In this document: positions 1-5,301 of the stretch, in pieces
Layout: each line of letters starts with the position of its first letter
Position numbering within the stretch: the first letter of the stretch is position 1
NCBI GenBank assembly: GCA_051953655.1
Contig: JBQCIO010000278.1
Span: forward strand, 1-8,205
Source of the DNA: JBQCHF01 sp051953655
Lineage (GTDB): Bacteria > Actinomycetota > Actinomycetes > Motilibacterales > Motilibacteraceae
Direction: 5' to 3'
DNA: 8,205 nt
Notes under the pieces: generated by a model
What the model saw: only the letters and a program-made list of their open reading frames with translations
Told to the model about the DNA's origin: nothing
Databases searched by the model: none
Position numbers and translations under genes: made by a program

Positions 1-36
1 CCGAAGGGTCGGCACCTATAGGTGCCAACCCTTCGG
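1..36 (-). terminator. Long hairpin behind the ABC exporter gene, probable intrinsic-type terminator
   Basis: Bases 1-9 pair with 28-36 and 11-16 pair with 21-26, around a TATA loop (17-20). Position 10 opposite 27 is C/A on the plus strand, but becomes a U-G wobble in the minus-strand transcript. The stem is therefore continuous (16 pairs) only in RNA made in the direction of the exporter gene, whose stop lies 27 bp upstream. This fits a terminator for that gene. Any U-tract would lie beyond the left edge and cannot be seen. The inner palindrome could instead be a protein-binding site, or part of a repeated element cut by the window edge. Confidence 0.6.
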
Positions 37-63
37 ACGTAGCGGGATATTGCGGGCGGCCGC

Positions 64-1953
64 TCAGACGACGGCGTCCTCCTGCTCGGCGCGCGCCTGC
101 CCCTCGAACTGCGTGCGGTAGAGGTCGGCGTAGACGCCGCCGTGGGCGAGCAGCTCCTCGTGCCGCCCGCGTTCGACGACCCGGCCGCCGGAGATCACGA
201 GGATCTGGTCGGCCTCGCGCACGGTGCTGAGCCGGTGGGCGATGACCAGCGCGGTGCGGTGCTCCAGGGCGGTGCGCAGCGCCTCCTGCACGAGCTTCTC
301 GGACTCGGAGTCCAGGTGCGCGGTCGCCTCGTCCAGCACCACGATCTGCGGGGCCTTGAGCAGCAGCCGGGCGATGGCCAGGCGCTGCTTCTCCCCGCCG
401 GAGAGCCGGTAGCCGCGGTCGCCGACCACGGTGTCCAGGCCGTCGGGCAGCGACCGCACCAGCTCCCAGATCTGCGCCGCCTGGCAGGCCGCCACCAGCT
501 GCGCCTCGGTGGCGCCGGGGTGGGCGTAGAGCAGGTTGGCGCGGATCGTGTCGTGGAACATGTGGGCGTCCTGGGTGACCACGCCGACGGCGTCGTGCAG
601 CGACTCCAGGGTCACCTCGCGCACGTCGCGACCGCCCACCCGGACCGCTCCGCCGGTGACGTCGTAGAGCCGGGAGACCAGGCTGGTGATGGTGGTCTTG
701 CCGGCGCCGGAGGGCCCCACCAGCGCGACCGTCTGGCCGGCCGCCACCTGGAAGCTGACCCCGTCGAGCACCTGGGTGGACGGGGTGTTGTCCAGCACCG
801 CCACCGACTCCAGCGAGGCCAGCGAGACCTCGTCGGCGGTCGGGTAGCGGAAGCGGACGTCGTCGAACTCCACGGTGGCCGCACCGGGCTCGAGCGGCGT
901 GGCGCCGGGCCTGTCGTCGACCATCGGCGGCAGGTCGAGCACCTCGAAGACCCGCTCGAAGCTGACCAGCGCGGTCATGACGTCCACGTGCACGTTGGAC
1001 AGGGCGGTGAGCGGGCCGTAGAGCCGGCCGAGCAGCGCGGTGAGCGCCACCAGGGTGCCGACCGCGAACGAGCCGGAGATGGCCAGCAGGCCGCCGACGC
1101 CGTAGACGACCGCGGTGGCCAGCGCCGCGACGAGCGTGAGCGCGGTGAAGAACACCCGGCTGTACATCGCCGAGGTGATGCCGATGTCGCGGACCCGGGA
1201 GGCCTTGGCGCTGAACTGCTCGGTCTCCTCCGGCAGCCGGCCGAAGATCTTGACCAGCAGCGCGCCGGCCACGTTGAACCGCTCGGTCATGGTCTGGCTC
1301 ATGGCGGCGTTCAGCTGCATCGACTCGCGGGTGATGACGGCCAGCCGGCGGCCCACCAGACGCGCGGGGACGACGAACACCGGCAGCAGCAGCAGCGCCA
1401 CCAGGGTGACCTGCCAGGACAGGAACAGCATGGCGGCCAGCACCAGCACCAGGCTGACCACGTTGGAGACGACCTGCGAGAGCGTGGAGGTGAACGCCTG
1501 CTGGGCCCCGATGACGTCGCTGTTGAGCCGGCTGACCAGCGAGCCGGTCTGGGTGCGGGTGAAGAACGCGACCGGCATCCGCTGCACGTGGTCGAAGACG
1601 CGCGTGCGCAGGTCGTAGATGAGGCCCTCGCCGATCCGGGAGGAGTACCAGCGGTTGGCCAGGGTGAGACCGGCGTCCACCAGCGCGAGCAGCGCGATCC
1701 CGAGGGACACCGAGACGACGACGCCGCGGTCGCCCTTGAGCACGCCCTCGTCGATGATCCGCTTGAACAGCAGCGGCTGGGCCACCACGATCGCGGCGTC
1801 GAACACCACGAGGGTCAGGAAGATCGCCAGCTCGCGGCGGTAGGGCCGGGCGAAGGCGAGGATGCGGCGGATGGTGCCGCGGGAGAGCCGCTGCTTGAGG
1901 ACGTCGTCGTCGCGGCGGTAGGACCGCAGCATCTGCCAGTTCTGGTGCGCCAC
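64..1953 (-). CDS. ABC transporter, exporter-type half-transporter (fused TMD-NBD)
   Basis: 629-residue half-transporter, expected to dimerise in the cytoplasmic membrane and drive ATP-dependent export; the substrate cannot be told. Residues 40-310 form a type IV exporter membrane domain with about six hydrophobic segments (near 42-62, 78-98, 160-180, 181-198, 265-292, 295-310). The ATPase domain follows: A-loop Tyr370, Walker A GPSGAGKT (413-420), Q-loop Gln461, signature LSGGEKQ (517-523), Walker B IVVLDE (537-542), D-loop-like AHLD (545-548) and H-loop His573. All catalytic residues are present. About 25 extra residues lie between the A-loop and the next core strand (371-395). The open frame extends 212 codons further upstream, across an intergenic gap and into the neighbour gene. 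The GTG at 1951-1953 is preferred because AGGAGGGAGG sits about 8 bases before it; an internal ATG (1930-1932) is the alternative. It is a lone gene with no adjacent partner half-transporter, so a homodimer is the simple reading. Confidence 0.95.
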   Translation of the reverse strand: MAHQNWQMLRSYRRDDDVLKQRLSRGTIRRILAFARPYRRELAIFLTLVVFDAAIVVAQPLLFKRIIDEGVLKGDRGVVVSVSLGIALLALVDAGLTLANRWYSSRIGEGLIYDLRTRVFDHVQRMPVAFFTRTQTGSLVSRLNSDVIGAQQAFTSTLSQVVSNVVSLVLVLAAMLFLSWQVTLVALLLLPVFVVPARLVGRRLAVITRESMQLNAAMSQTMTERFNVAGALLVKIFGRLPEETEQFSAKASRVRDIGITSAMYSRVFFTALTLVAALATAVVYGVGGLLAISGSFAVGTLVALTALLGRLYGPLTALSNVHVDVMTALVSFERVFEVLDLPPMVDDRPGATPLEPGAATVEFDDVRFRYPTADEVSLASLESVAVLDNTPSTQVLDGVSFQVAAGQTVALVGPSGAGKTTITSLVSRLYDVTGGAVRVGGRDVREVTLESLHDAVGVVTQDAHMFHDTIRANLLYAHPGATEAQLVAACQAAQIWELVRSLPDGLDTVVGDRGYRLSGGEKQRLAIARLLLKAPQIVVLDEATAHLDSESEKLVQEALRTALEHRTALVIAHRLSTVREADQILVISGGRVVERGRHEELLAHGGVYADLYRTQFEGQARAEQEDAVV

Positions 1954-2053
1954 TGCGGCGGCCTCCCTCCTGCCCGCGGCGGGTTCGCGCGGGCTGTTCC
2001 TGCTCCCGGGCCGAACGCCCGGAGTGCCGGGCTGCTTCCCCGGGGACCGTCCT

Positions 2054-2085
2054 GTCCGCCGAGGGCGGAACCAGCGCCGGCGGAC
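2054..2085 (-). terminator. Possible hairpin in the gap between crotonase and exporter genes
   Basis: GTCCGCCG (2054-2061) is perfectly complementary to CGGCGGAC (2078-2085), with a 16-nt loop. It lies about 40 bp behind the crotonase stop and 100 bp before the exporter start, in the 170-bp intergenic gap. It has no T-tract. It could end the crotonase transcript or be a leader structure of the exporter mRNA. An 8-bp GC stem can arise by chance in DNA of this composition. Confidence 0.25.
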
Positions 2086-2123
2086 CAGCCCGGCCCGCCC
2101 GTCGTCGGCGCCGACCGGTGCGG

Positions 2124-2975
2124 TCAGGGGCGACCGCCGGCGAGGTCGGCGATCCGCCGGGCCTGGTGCGTCCGCTCGGTGGCCAGCTGCTGCTCCCGGG
2201 TGCGGTGGGAGGCGCCGGCCAGCAGCGCCTTGGTCTCGGTGACCGCGCCGTGCGGGGCGGCCATCAGCGCGGCCGCCACCTGCGCGACCGTCGCCTCCAG
2301 CCGGTCGCGCGGGACGACCAGCTCGGCCAGGCCCAGCCGCTCGGCCTCGGCGGCGTCCACCCACCGGCCGGTCGCGCAGATCTCCAGGGCGCGGGGGTAG
2401 CCGACCAGGTCCACCAGCGGGCCGGTGCCGGCCAGGTCCGGCACGATGCCCAGGCTCGTCTCGCGCATGGCCAGCTGGGCGTCGTCGGCGAGCACCCGCA
2501 GGTCGCAGGCCAGGGCCAGCTGGAAGCCGGCGCCCACGGCGTGCCCCTGCACCGCGGCGATGCTCACGATGTCGGGGCGTGCGGACCACCAGGTGAACCC
2601 CCGCTGGTAGCCGGCGATGGTGGCGTCCACCTCGTCGGCGGGCAGCTCGGCCATGCCGACCAGGCCGCCACGGCCGCCCTCAGGTCCTTCCCCGGCGAAC
2701 ATCGAGCGGTCCAGCCCGGCCGAGAACGAGGGCCCCTCACCGCGCACCACGACGATGCGCGTGCCGGCCGGCAGCAGCTCCTCCACCCGGGCCAGGGCGT
2801 GCCAGGTGCCCGGCAGCTGCGAGTTGCGCCGGGCCGGGCGGTCCAGCGTCACGGTGGCCACCGGGCCGTCGACCAGCAGCCGGACGGCCGCCTGCGGCCC
2901 GTCCACCCACGCGCCCCAGCGGCTGTCCTGCTCGCCGAGCTCCGCCGACCCCATCTCTGCCTCTGCCCCTGCCAT
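2124..2975 (-). CDS. Enoyl-CoA hydratase/isomerase (crotonase superfamily) protein
   Basis: 283 residues, a normal length for a soluble crotonase-fold acyl-CoA enzyme. Visible landmarks are the substrate-binding strand ATVTLDRPARRN (40-51), the first oxyanion-hole segment FSAGLDRS (84-91) and the second, VQGHAVGAGFQLALACDL (142-159). The RETSLGIVPDLAG segment (171-183) holds the second catalytic position, and GYPRALEICATGRWVDAAEA (192-211) is the family's later conserved block. The first catalytic Glu of classical hydratases is Gln152 here; Glu172 is kept, and Asp180 stands eight residues after it. A plain hydratase role is therefore doubtful, and isomerase or another crotonase reaction is possible. 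The ATG at 2973-2975 is chosen because GGGAGGG lies 8 bases upstream; the frame stays open to 3059 but that extension has no ribosome-binding site. Neighbours give no pathway context. Confidence 0.92.
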   Translation of the reverse strand: MAGAEAEMGSAELGEQDSRWGAWVDGPQAAVRLLVDGPVATVTLDRPARRNSQLPGTWHALARVEELLPAGTRIVVVRGEGPSFSAGLDRSMFAGEGPEGGRGGLVGMAELPADEVDATIAGYQRGFTWWSARPDIVSIAAVQGHAVGAGFQLALACDLRVLADDAQLAMRETSLGIVPDLAGTGPLVDLVGYPRALEICATGRWVDAAEAERLGLAELVVPRDRLEATVAQVAAALMAAPHGAVTETKALLAGASHRTREQQLATERTHQARRIADLAGGRP

Positions 2976-3007
2976 CGTGCCCACCCTCCCGCTCGCGTCT
3001 CCCCGCG

Positions 3008-3013
3008 ACGCTA
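3008..3013 (-). promoter_or_regulatory. Candidate -10 element of the crotonase gene
   Basis: Read on the minus strand this is TAGCGT in the context GGCTAGCGTCGC, a common form of the actinobacterial TANNNT -10 box. Transcription would start near 3001, giving a leader of about 26 nt that contains the GGGAGGG ribosome-binding site. No convincing -35 hexamer is present 16-18 bp upstream. The hairpin at 3048-3079 closes the preceding gene just before it, so an own promoter is expected here. Confidence 0.35.
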
Positions 3014-3047
3014 GCCGAGGCCACCGACCGACGGGTCCGGACGCGCG

Positions 3048-3079
3048 AGGGGCGGGCACGGCGAACCGTGCCCGCCCCT
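3048..3079 (-). terminator. Strong 14-bp hairpin terminator behind the HTH gene
   Basis: Bases 3048-3061 and 3066-3079 form a perfect 14-bp stem (core GGGGCGGGCACGG) around the tetraloop CGAA. It sits about 70 bp behind the HTH stop and about 70 bp before the crotonase start. No T-run follows on either strand, as is usual for actinobacterial I-shaped terminators. Because the stem is perfect it could act in both directions, but both flanking genes are on the minus strand. Confidence 0.7.
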
Positions 3080-3087
3080 GGCGAGGT

Positions 3088-3140
3088 CTGTCGGTCGAGC
3101 CCTGTCGGTCCGGCTCTGGTCGGTGTGGCTCTGGTCAGGC
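3088..3140. repeat. Imperfect 14-15 bp tandem repeat, nearly four units
   Basis: Successive units start at 3088 (CTGTCGGTCGAGCC), 3102 (CTGTCGGTCCGGCT), 3116 (CTGGTCGGTGTGGCT) and 3131 (CTGGTCAGGC, partial). They fill the space between the HTH stop codon and the terminator hairpin, so they would form the 3' untranslated part of the HTH transcript. The spacing drifts from 14 to 15, which speaks against coding. Confidence 0.5.
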
Positions 3141-3149
3141 GGACCCGAG

Positions 3150-3365
3150 TCAGCTGACCTTCTTGCCCCGGGTGGCGCCACCCCGGCCGCGCAGCTCGGT
3201 GCCGGACTCGGTGAGGATCCGGTGCACGAACCCGTAGGAGCGGCCGGTCTCCTCGGCCAGGGACCGGATGCTCGCGCCGCCGGCGTACTTCTTCTTCAGG
3301 TCGGTGGCCAGCTTGTTGCGGTCGGTGCCGGTGACCCGTGCACCCTTCTTGAGGTTCTCGGGCAC
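3150..3365 (-). CDS. Small helix-turn-helix DNA-binding protein
   Basis: 71 residues with a basic N-terminus (residues 1-27). A resolvase-type helix-turn-helix follows: GASIRSLAEETGRSYGFVHR (30-49), where ASIRSLAEETG gives the first helix and turn and RSYGFVHRIL the recognition helix. The Arg/Gly-rich basic tail RGRGGATRGKK (59-69) could touch the minor groove. There is no ligand or dimerisation domain, so a small chromosome-binding or regulatory protein is likely; target genes are unknown. Short HTH proteins of this style are widespread in Actinobacteria. The GTG at 3363-3365 is chosen because the family-like start V-P-E-N-L-K-K begins there and GGGAG lies about 6 bases upstream. The longer frame to 3479 runs through 13-bp tandem repeats that are not in codon register. 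The gene has its own terminator and probably its own promoter. Confidence 0.88.
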   Translation of the reverse strand: MPENLKKGARVTGTDRNKLATDLKKKYAGGASIRSLAEETGRSYGFVHRILTESGTELRGRGGATRGKKVS

Positions 3366-3377
3366 GCCCTTCTCCCT

Positions 3378-3416
3378 GCTGCTCGTGGTGGCTGCTCGTC
3401 GTGGCTGCTCGTGGTG
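3378..3416. repeat. Three head-to-tail 13-bp repeats in the HTH gene leader
   Basis: GCTGCTCGTGGTG occurs at 3378-3390 and 3404-3416, with a one-base variant (GCTGCTCGTCGTG) at 3391-3403. There is no spacer between units. In the HTH transcript the units read CACCACGAGCAGC and end directly before the AGGGAG ribosome-binding site. A 13-bp period (not a multiple of three) argues that this is not a coding extension. It may be an operator array for autoregulation, an RNA element, or a slippage-prone tract. Confidence 0.8.
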
Positions 3417-3533
3417 CTGGTCGGGTGCTGGTACACGCCTCCGGCCCCCATGATCCGCCCACCGGGCCGGTCCGGCCACCCGAGAACGGCCGGCCGGCTC
3501 AGCACGCGTCAGGGGGCCTGCTCAGCAGGGCGC

Positions 3534-4304
3534 TCAGCGGGTCGGCTCGAGGTAGACGACGACGTTGCTGTCCCACCCGCCCCGGCCGCGGTGGTACTCC
3601 CCGCCGCAGGTGACGACGACCAGCCGCTCCGGACCGCTCTGGGTGAAGATCTCCGGTGCGGGGAGGGTCGCCTTGAGGTAGGTCCGCAGCGCCGCCACCC
3701 GGTAGGTGCGGCGCTGCCCGTCGGCGCCGCTCACGGTGGCGGTGTCGCCGATCTTGAGGCGCGGGGCGCGGTAGAGCGGCCCCGTCCCGTACGTCTTGCT
3801 GTCCACGTGCCCGTCGACGACGACCGTCCCGAGCCCGCTGCCGGGCCGCGCCCCGCCCCGCCACCAGCCCAGCACGGCCGGGTTCTCCGGCACGCCGAGC
3901 TCACCGTCGGTCACGCTCACCGGCGTCACCCGGCTGTCGACGTCGATGGCCGGGATCTGCAGCCGGGTCGGGACGAACGAGGTGGCCGCGGCGGTGAGGG
4001 TGGGCAGCGCGGTGGGCGGCGGTGCAGCGGGCTGCGCCGCCCCGGCCGACGGGCTGACCAGCGGGGTGACCGCCGGCGCCGGGGTCGCGGGGGTGGTGGC
4101 GGACGCGGTCGGGACCCGTCCCTCGTCCGCCACCGGTCCCTCGCTCGGAGCCGCCCACGTCCACGCGCCCGCGCCGAGCAGGAGCGCCCCCGCACCGAGC
4201 CCCAGCAGGGCCCCGCGCGCGCCGCGCCGGCCCGTGCCGGGAGCCCTCCCCGCGCGGCGGTGGCCGCGCGGGGAGGGCCGGGAGACGTCCCCGGTGGGCG
4301 TCAT
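3534..4304 (-). CDS. Sortase, class F type, membrane-anchored
   Basis: 256-residue transpeptidase predicted to join a secreted protein to the cell wall outside the membrane. It has a basic cytoplasmic N-terminus (1-30, Arg-rich), one membrane segment (31-51), and a Pro/Ala/Thr-rich low-complexity stalk (52-108). The sortase barrel spans about 110-256. It begins TRLQIPAIDVDSRVTPVSV and carries the catalytic His166 in VVVDGHVDS and Cys233 in VVTCGG. The usual third residue, an Arg near the last strand, is not obvious: the segment reads GGWDSNVVVYLEP, with Arg239 and Arg241 just before it. The ATG at 4302-4304 has GGAG 8 bases upstream and is the only start that keeps the membrane anchor. The gene follows the DUF4397 gene by 38 bp with no clear terminator between, so the two are probably one transcript and the DUF4397 protein the likely substrate. 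A very strong hairpin lies inside codons 9-21. Confidence 0.92.
   Translation of the reverse strand: MTPTGDVSRPSPRGHRRAGRAPGTGRRGARGALLGLGAGALLLGAGAWTWAAPSEGPVADEGRVPTASATTPATPAPAVTPLVSPSAGAAQPAAPPPTALPTLTAAATSFVPTRLQIPAIDVDSRVTPVSVTDGELGVPENPAVLGWWRGGARPGSGLGTVVVDGHVDSKTYGTGPLYRAPRLKIGDTATVSGADGQRRTYRVAALRTYLKATLPAPEIFTQSGPERLVVVTCGGEYHRGRGGWDSNVVVYLEPTR
4243..4278 (-). other. Perfect 16-bp hairpin inside the start of the sortase gene
   Basis: Bases 4243-4258 pair without a mismatch with 4263-4278, around the loop GGTG (4259-4262). The core is CCCTCCCCGCGCGG and its complement. The hairpin begins about 26 nt after the sortase start codon and covers codons 9-21 (segment RPSPRGHRRAGRA). It is as strong as the terminator at 3048-3079 but lies within coding sequence. 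It may slow or partly stop transcription or translation of the sortase relative to the upstream gene. No alternative start downstream of it would keep the membrane anchor. Confidence 0.75.
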
Positions 4305-4342
4305 CGTGAGGTCTCCACGTGCCGGCGGTCGATCACCCGTTG

Positions 4343-5164
4343 CTACCGGCGGGTCCGCACCAGCTTGAAGCCCGAGCCCGCGGCCACCGCGGCGCCGGCG
4401 CCGACGAGCAGGTAGGCGCCCCACGGGGTCGGCGCGCTCGAGCCGTCGCCGGCCGGGACGCCCGACGGCATGGCGCTGCCGTTGCCGACCTCGATGGTCT
4501 GCAGGAGCAGCGAGTAGCCGTTGTCCGCGTCGCCGACGGCGTAGGCGTAGTACGCCGTGCCCGCGGCGAGCTCGAGACCCTGGGCCGACAGCCCTGCGAC
4601 GTCGGCCCCGCCGGCCTGCACCGACACGTCGTAGGAGCCCGCGGGCACCTCGGCCCCCTTCTCGGCCAGCGGCTCGAGGCCCGTGAAGGTCTTCTGCCCG
4701 TTCACCAGCACGTCGACGGCCGGGGCGTTGGCGGTGTGCCGGGCGGTGACGCGGGCCATGCCCTCGCCGGTGGCCTTGGTGTCGTTGACGAACACCTTCA
4801 GGTTCGGGTTGCCGCCGGCCTCGTTGGCGACCACGGTCGCGTTCGCGCCACCGGGGACCGCGACGCCCTTGGCGGAGATGATCGCCTTGCTGGTGTCGGT
4901 CGCGTCCGCGGCGGTGACGTAGAGGTCGTAGGTGCCGGCCGGGACCGTCAGGGTCTTGATGTCCTTGAACTTCAGGTCCGGGATCAGCTTGTCCGAACCG
5001 GCCCAGACCGCGACGTCGGCCGCGGCCGGCAGCGCCACGCCGTGGATCACGGTCACGGTGGCGTCGTCGGCGGCCTGCGCCGGAGCCGCGAGGAGACCGG
5101 CGGTGGCCAGGCCGAGCGCTCCGGCTGCGGCAGCGGTCTTCAGGAGGGGTCGCACAGCCTGCAT
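4343..5164 (-). CDS. Secreted DUF4397 protein with sorting-type C-terminus
   Basis: 273 residues. A Sec signal peptide (1-31: basic MQAVRPLLK, hydrophobic core 11-26, A-Q-A cleavage site) precedes a beta-rich DUF4397 region (35-225). That region contains two related halves, each ending in a P-A-G-(T/S)-Y-D turn (75-80 and 175-180). No cysteine is present. The C-terminus has a Pro/Gly motif MPSGVPAGDG (232-241), a hydrophobic stretch (about 248-265) and a basic end KLVRTRR (267-273), the layout of a cell-wall sorting signal. No LPXTG or LAXTG pentapeptide is present. The sortase gene is next in the operon, so wall anchoring by it is inferred; the function of DUF4397 domains is unknown. Start choice is open. 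The ATG at 5164 has AGGAG 9 bases upstream and gives a clean signal peptide. A GTG at 5221 has AAGGAG at ideal spacing but adds 19 residues with acidic ones. The ATG at 5173 abuts its ribosome-binding site and is unlikely. Confidence 0.9.
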   Translation of the reverse strand: MQAVRPLLKTAAAAGALGLATAGLLAAPAQAADDATVTVIHGVALPAAADVAVWAGSDKLIPDLKFKDIKTLTVPAGTYDLYVTAADATDTSKAIISAKGVAVPGGANATVVANEAGGNPNLKVFVNDTKATGEGMARVTARHTANAPAVDVLVNGQKTFTGLEPLAEKGAEVPAGSYDVSVQAGGADVAGLSAQGLELAAGTAYYAYAVGDADNGYSLLLQTIEVGNGSAMPSGVPAGDGSSAPTPWGAYLLVGAGAAVAAGSGFKLVRTRR

Positions 5165-5233
5165 GAGGGGCATCTCCTCTCGAGTCCCCCAGGAAGCGGG
5201 GGCGGTGGCGACGGCCGCCACTCACCCACTCCT

Positions 5234-5256
5234 TCCGGCCGGACCCCGCGGCCGGA
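5234..5256 (-). terminator. Hairpin between ABC-F and DUF4397 genes
   Basis: TCCGGCCG (5234-5241) pairs perfectly with CGGCCGGA (5249-5256) across a 7-nt loop. It lies about 46 bp behind the ABC-F stop. It may end the ABC-F transcript or fold in the leader of the DUF4397 mRNA, where it borders the AAGGAG at 5229-5234. A small AT-rich island (GAAATTTC, 5271-5278) lies between the hairpin and the ABC-F stop and could belong to a promoter, but no -35/-10 pair was recognised. Confidence 0.35.
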
Positions 5257-5301
5257 TGCAGCCGGGCTCGAGAAATTTCCTCAGACCGCGCCGAGCCGGC
5301 C

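Noticed and set aside
142..2400. 752-codon plus-strand open frame antisense to the exporter and crotonase genes
   Set aside because: Composed of low-complexity Gly/His/Gln/Arg/Ala sequence and runs exactly opposite two genes with full catalytic motifs; a high-GC antisense artefact.
1954..2589. 212-codon N-terminal extension of the exporter frame
   Set aside because: Arg/Pro/Gly-rich, overlaps the crotonase gene in another frame, and a strong ribosome-binding site sits directly before the GTG at 1953.
3366..3479. N-terminal extension of the HTH protein
   Set aside because: It would translate three 13-bp tandem repeats in shifting frames; the family-like N-terminus and ribosome-binding site are at 3365.
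3465..3503. GC-rich palindromes (GGCCGG-T-CCGGCC at 3465-3477 and GGCCGGCCGG nearby) behind the sortase, considered as its terminator
   Set aside because: The loop is too short for the first palindrome and pairing is ambiguous among several GGCC blocks; no single convincing stem.
4305..5225. 563-codon frame reading upstream from the sortase
   Set aside because: It overlaps the DUF4397 gene in another frame with Arg/Gly-rich sequence; the sortase has its own ATG and ribosome-binding site at 4304.
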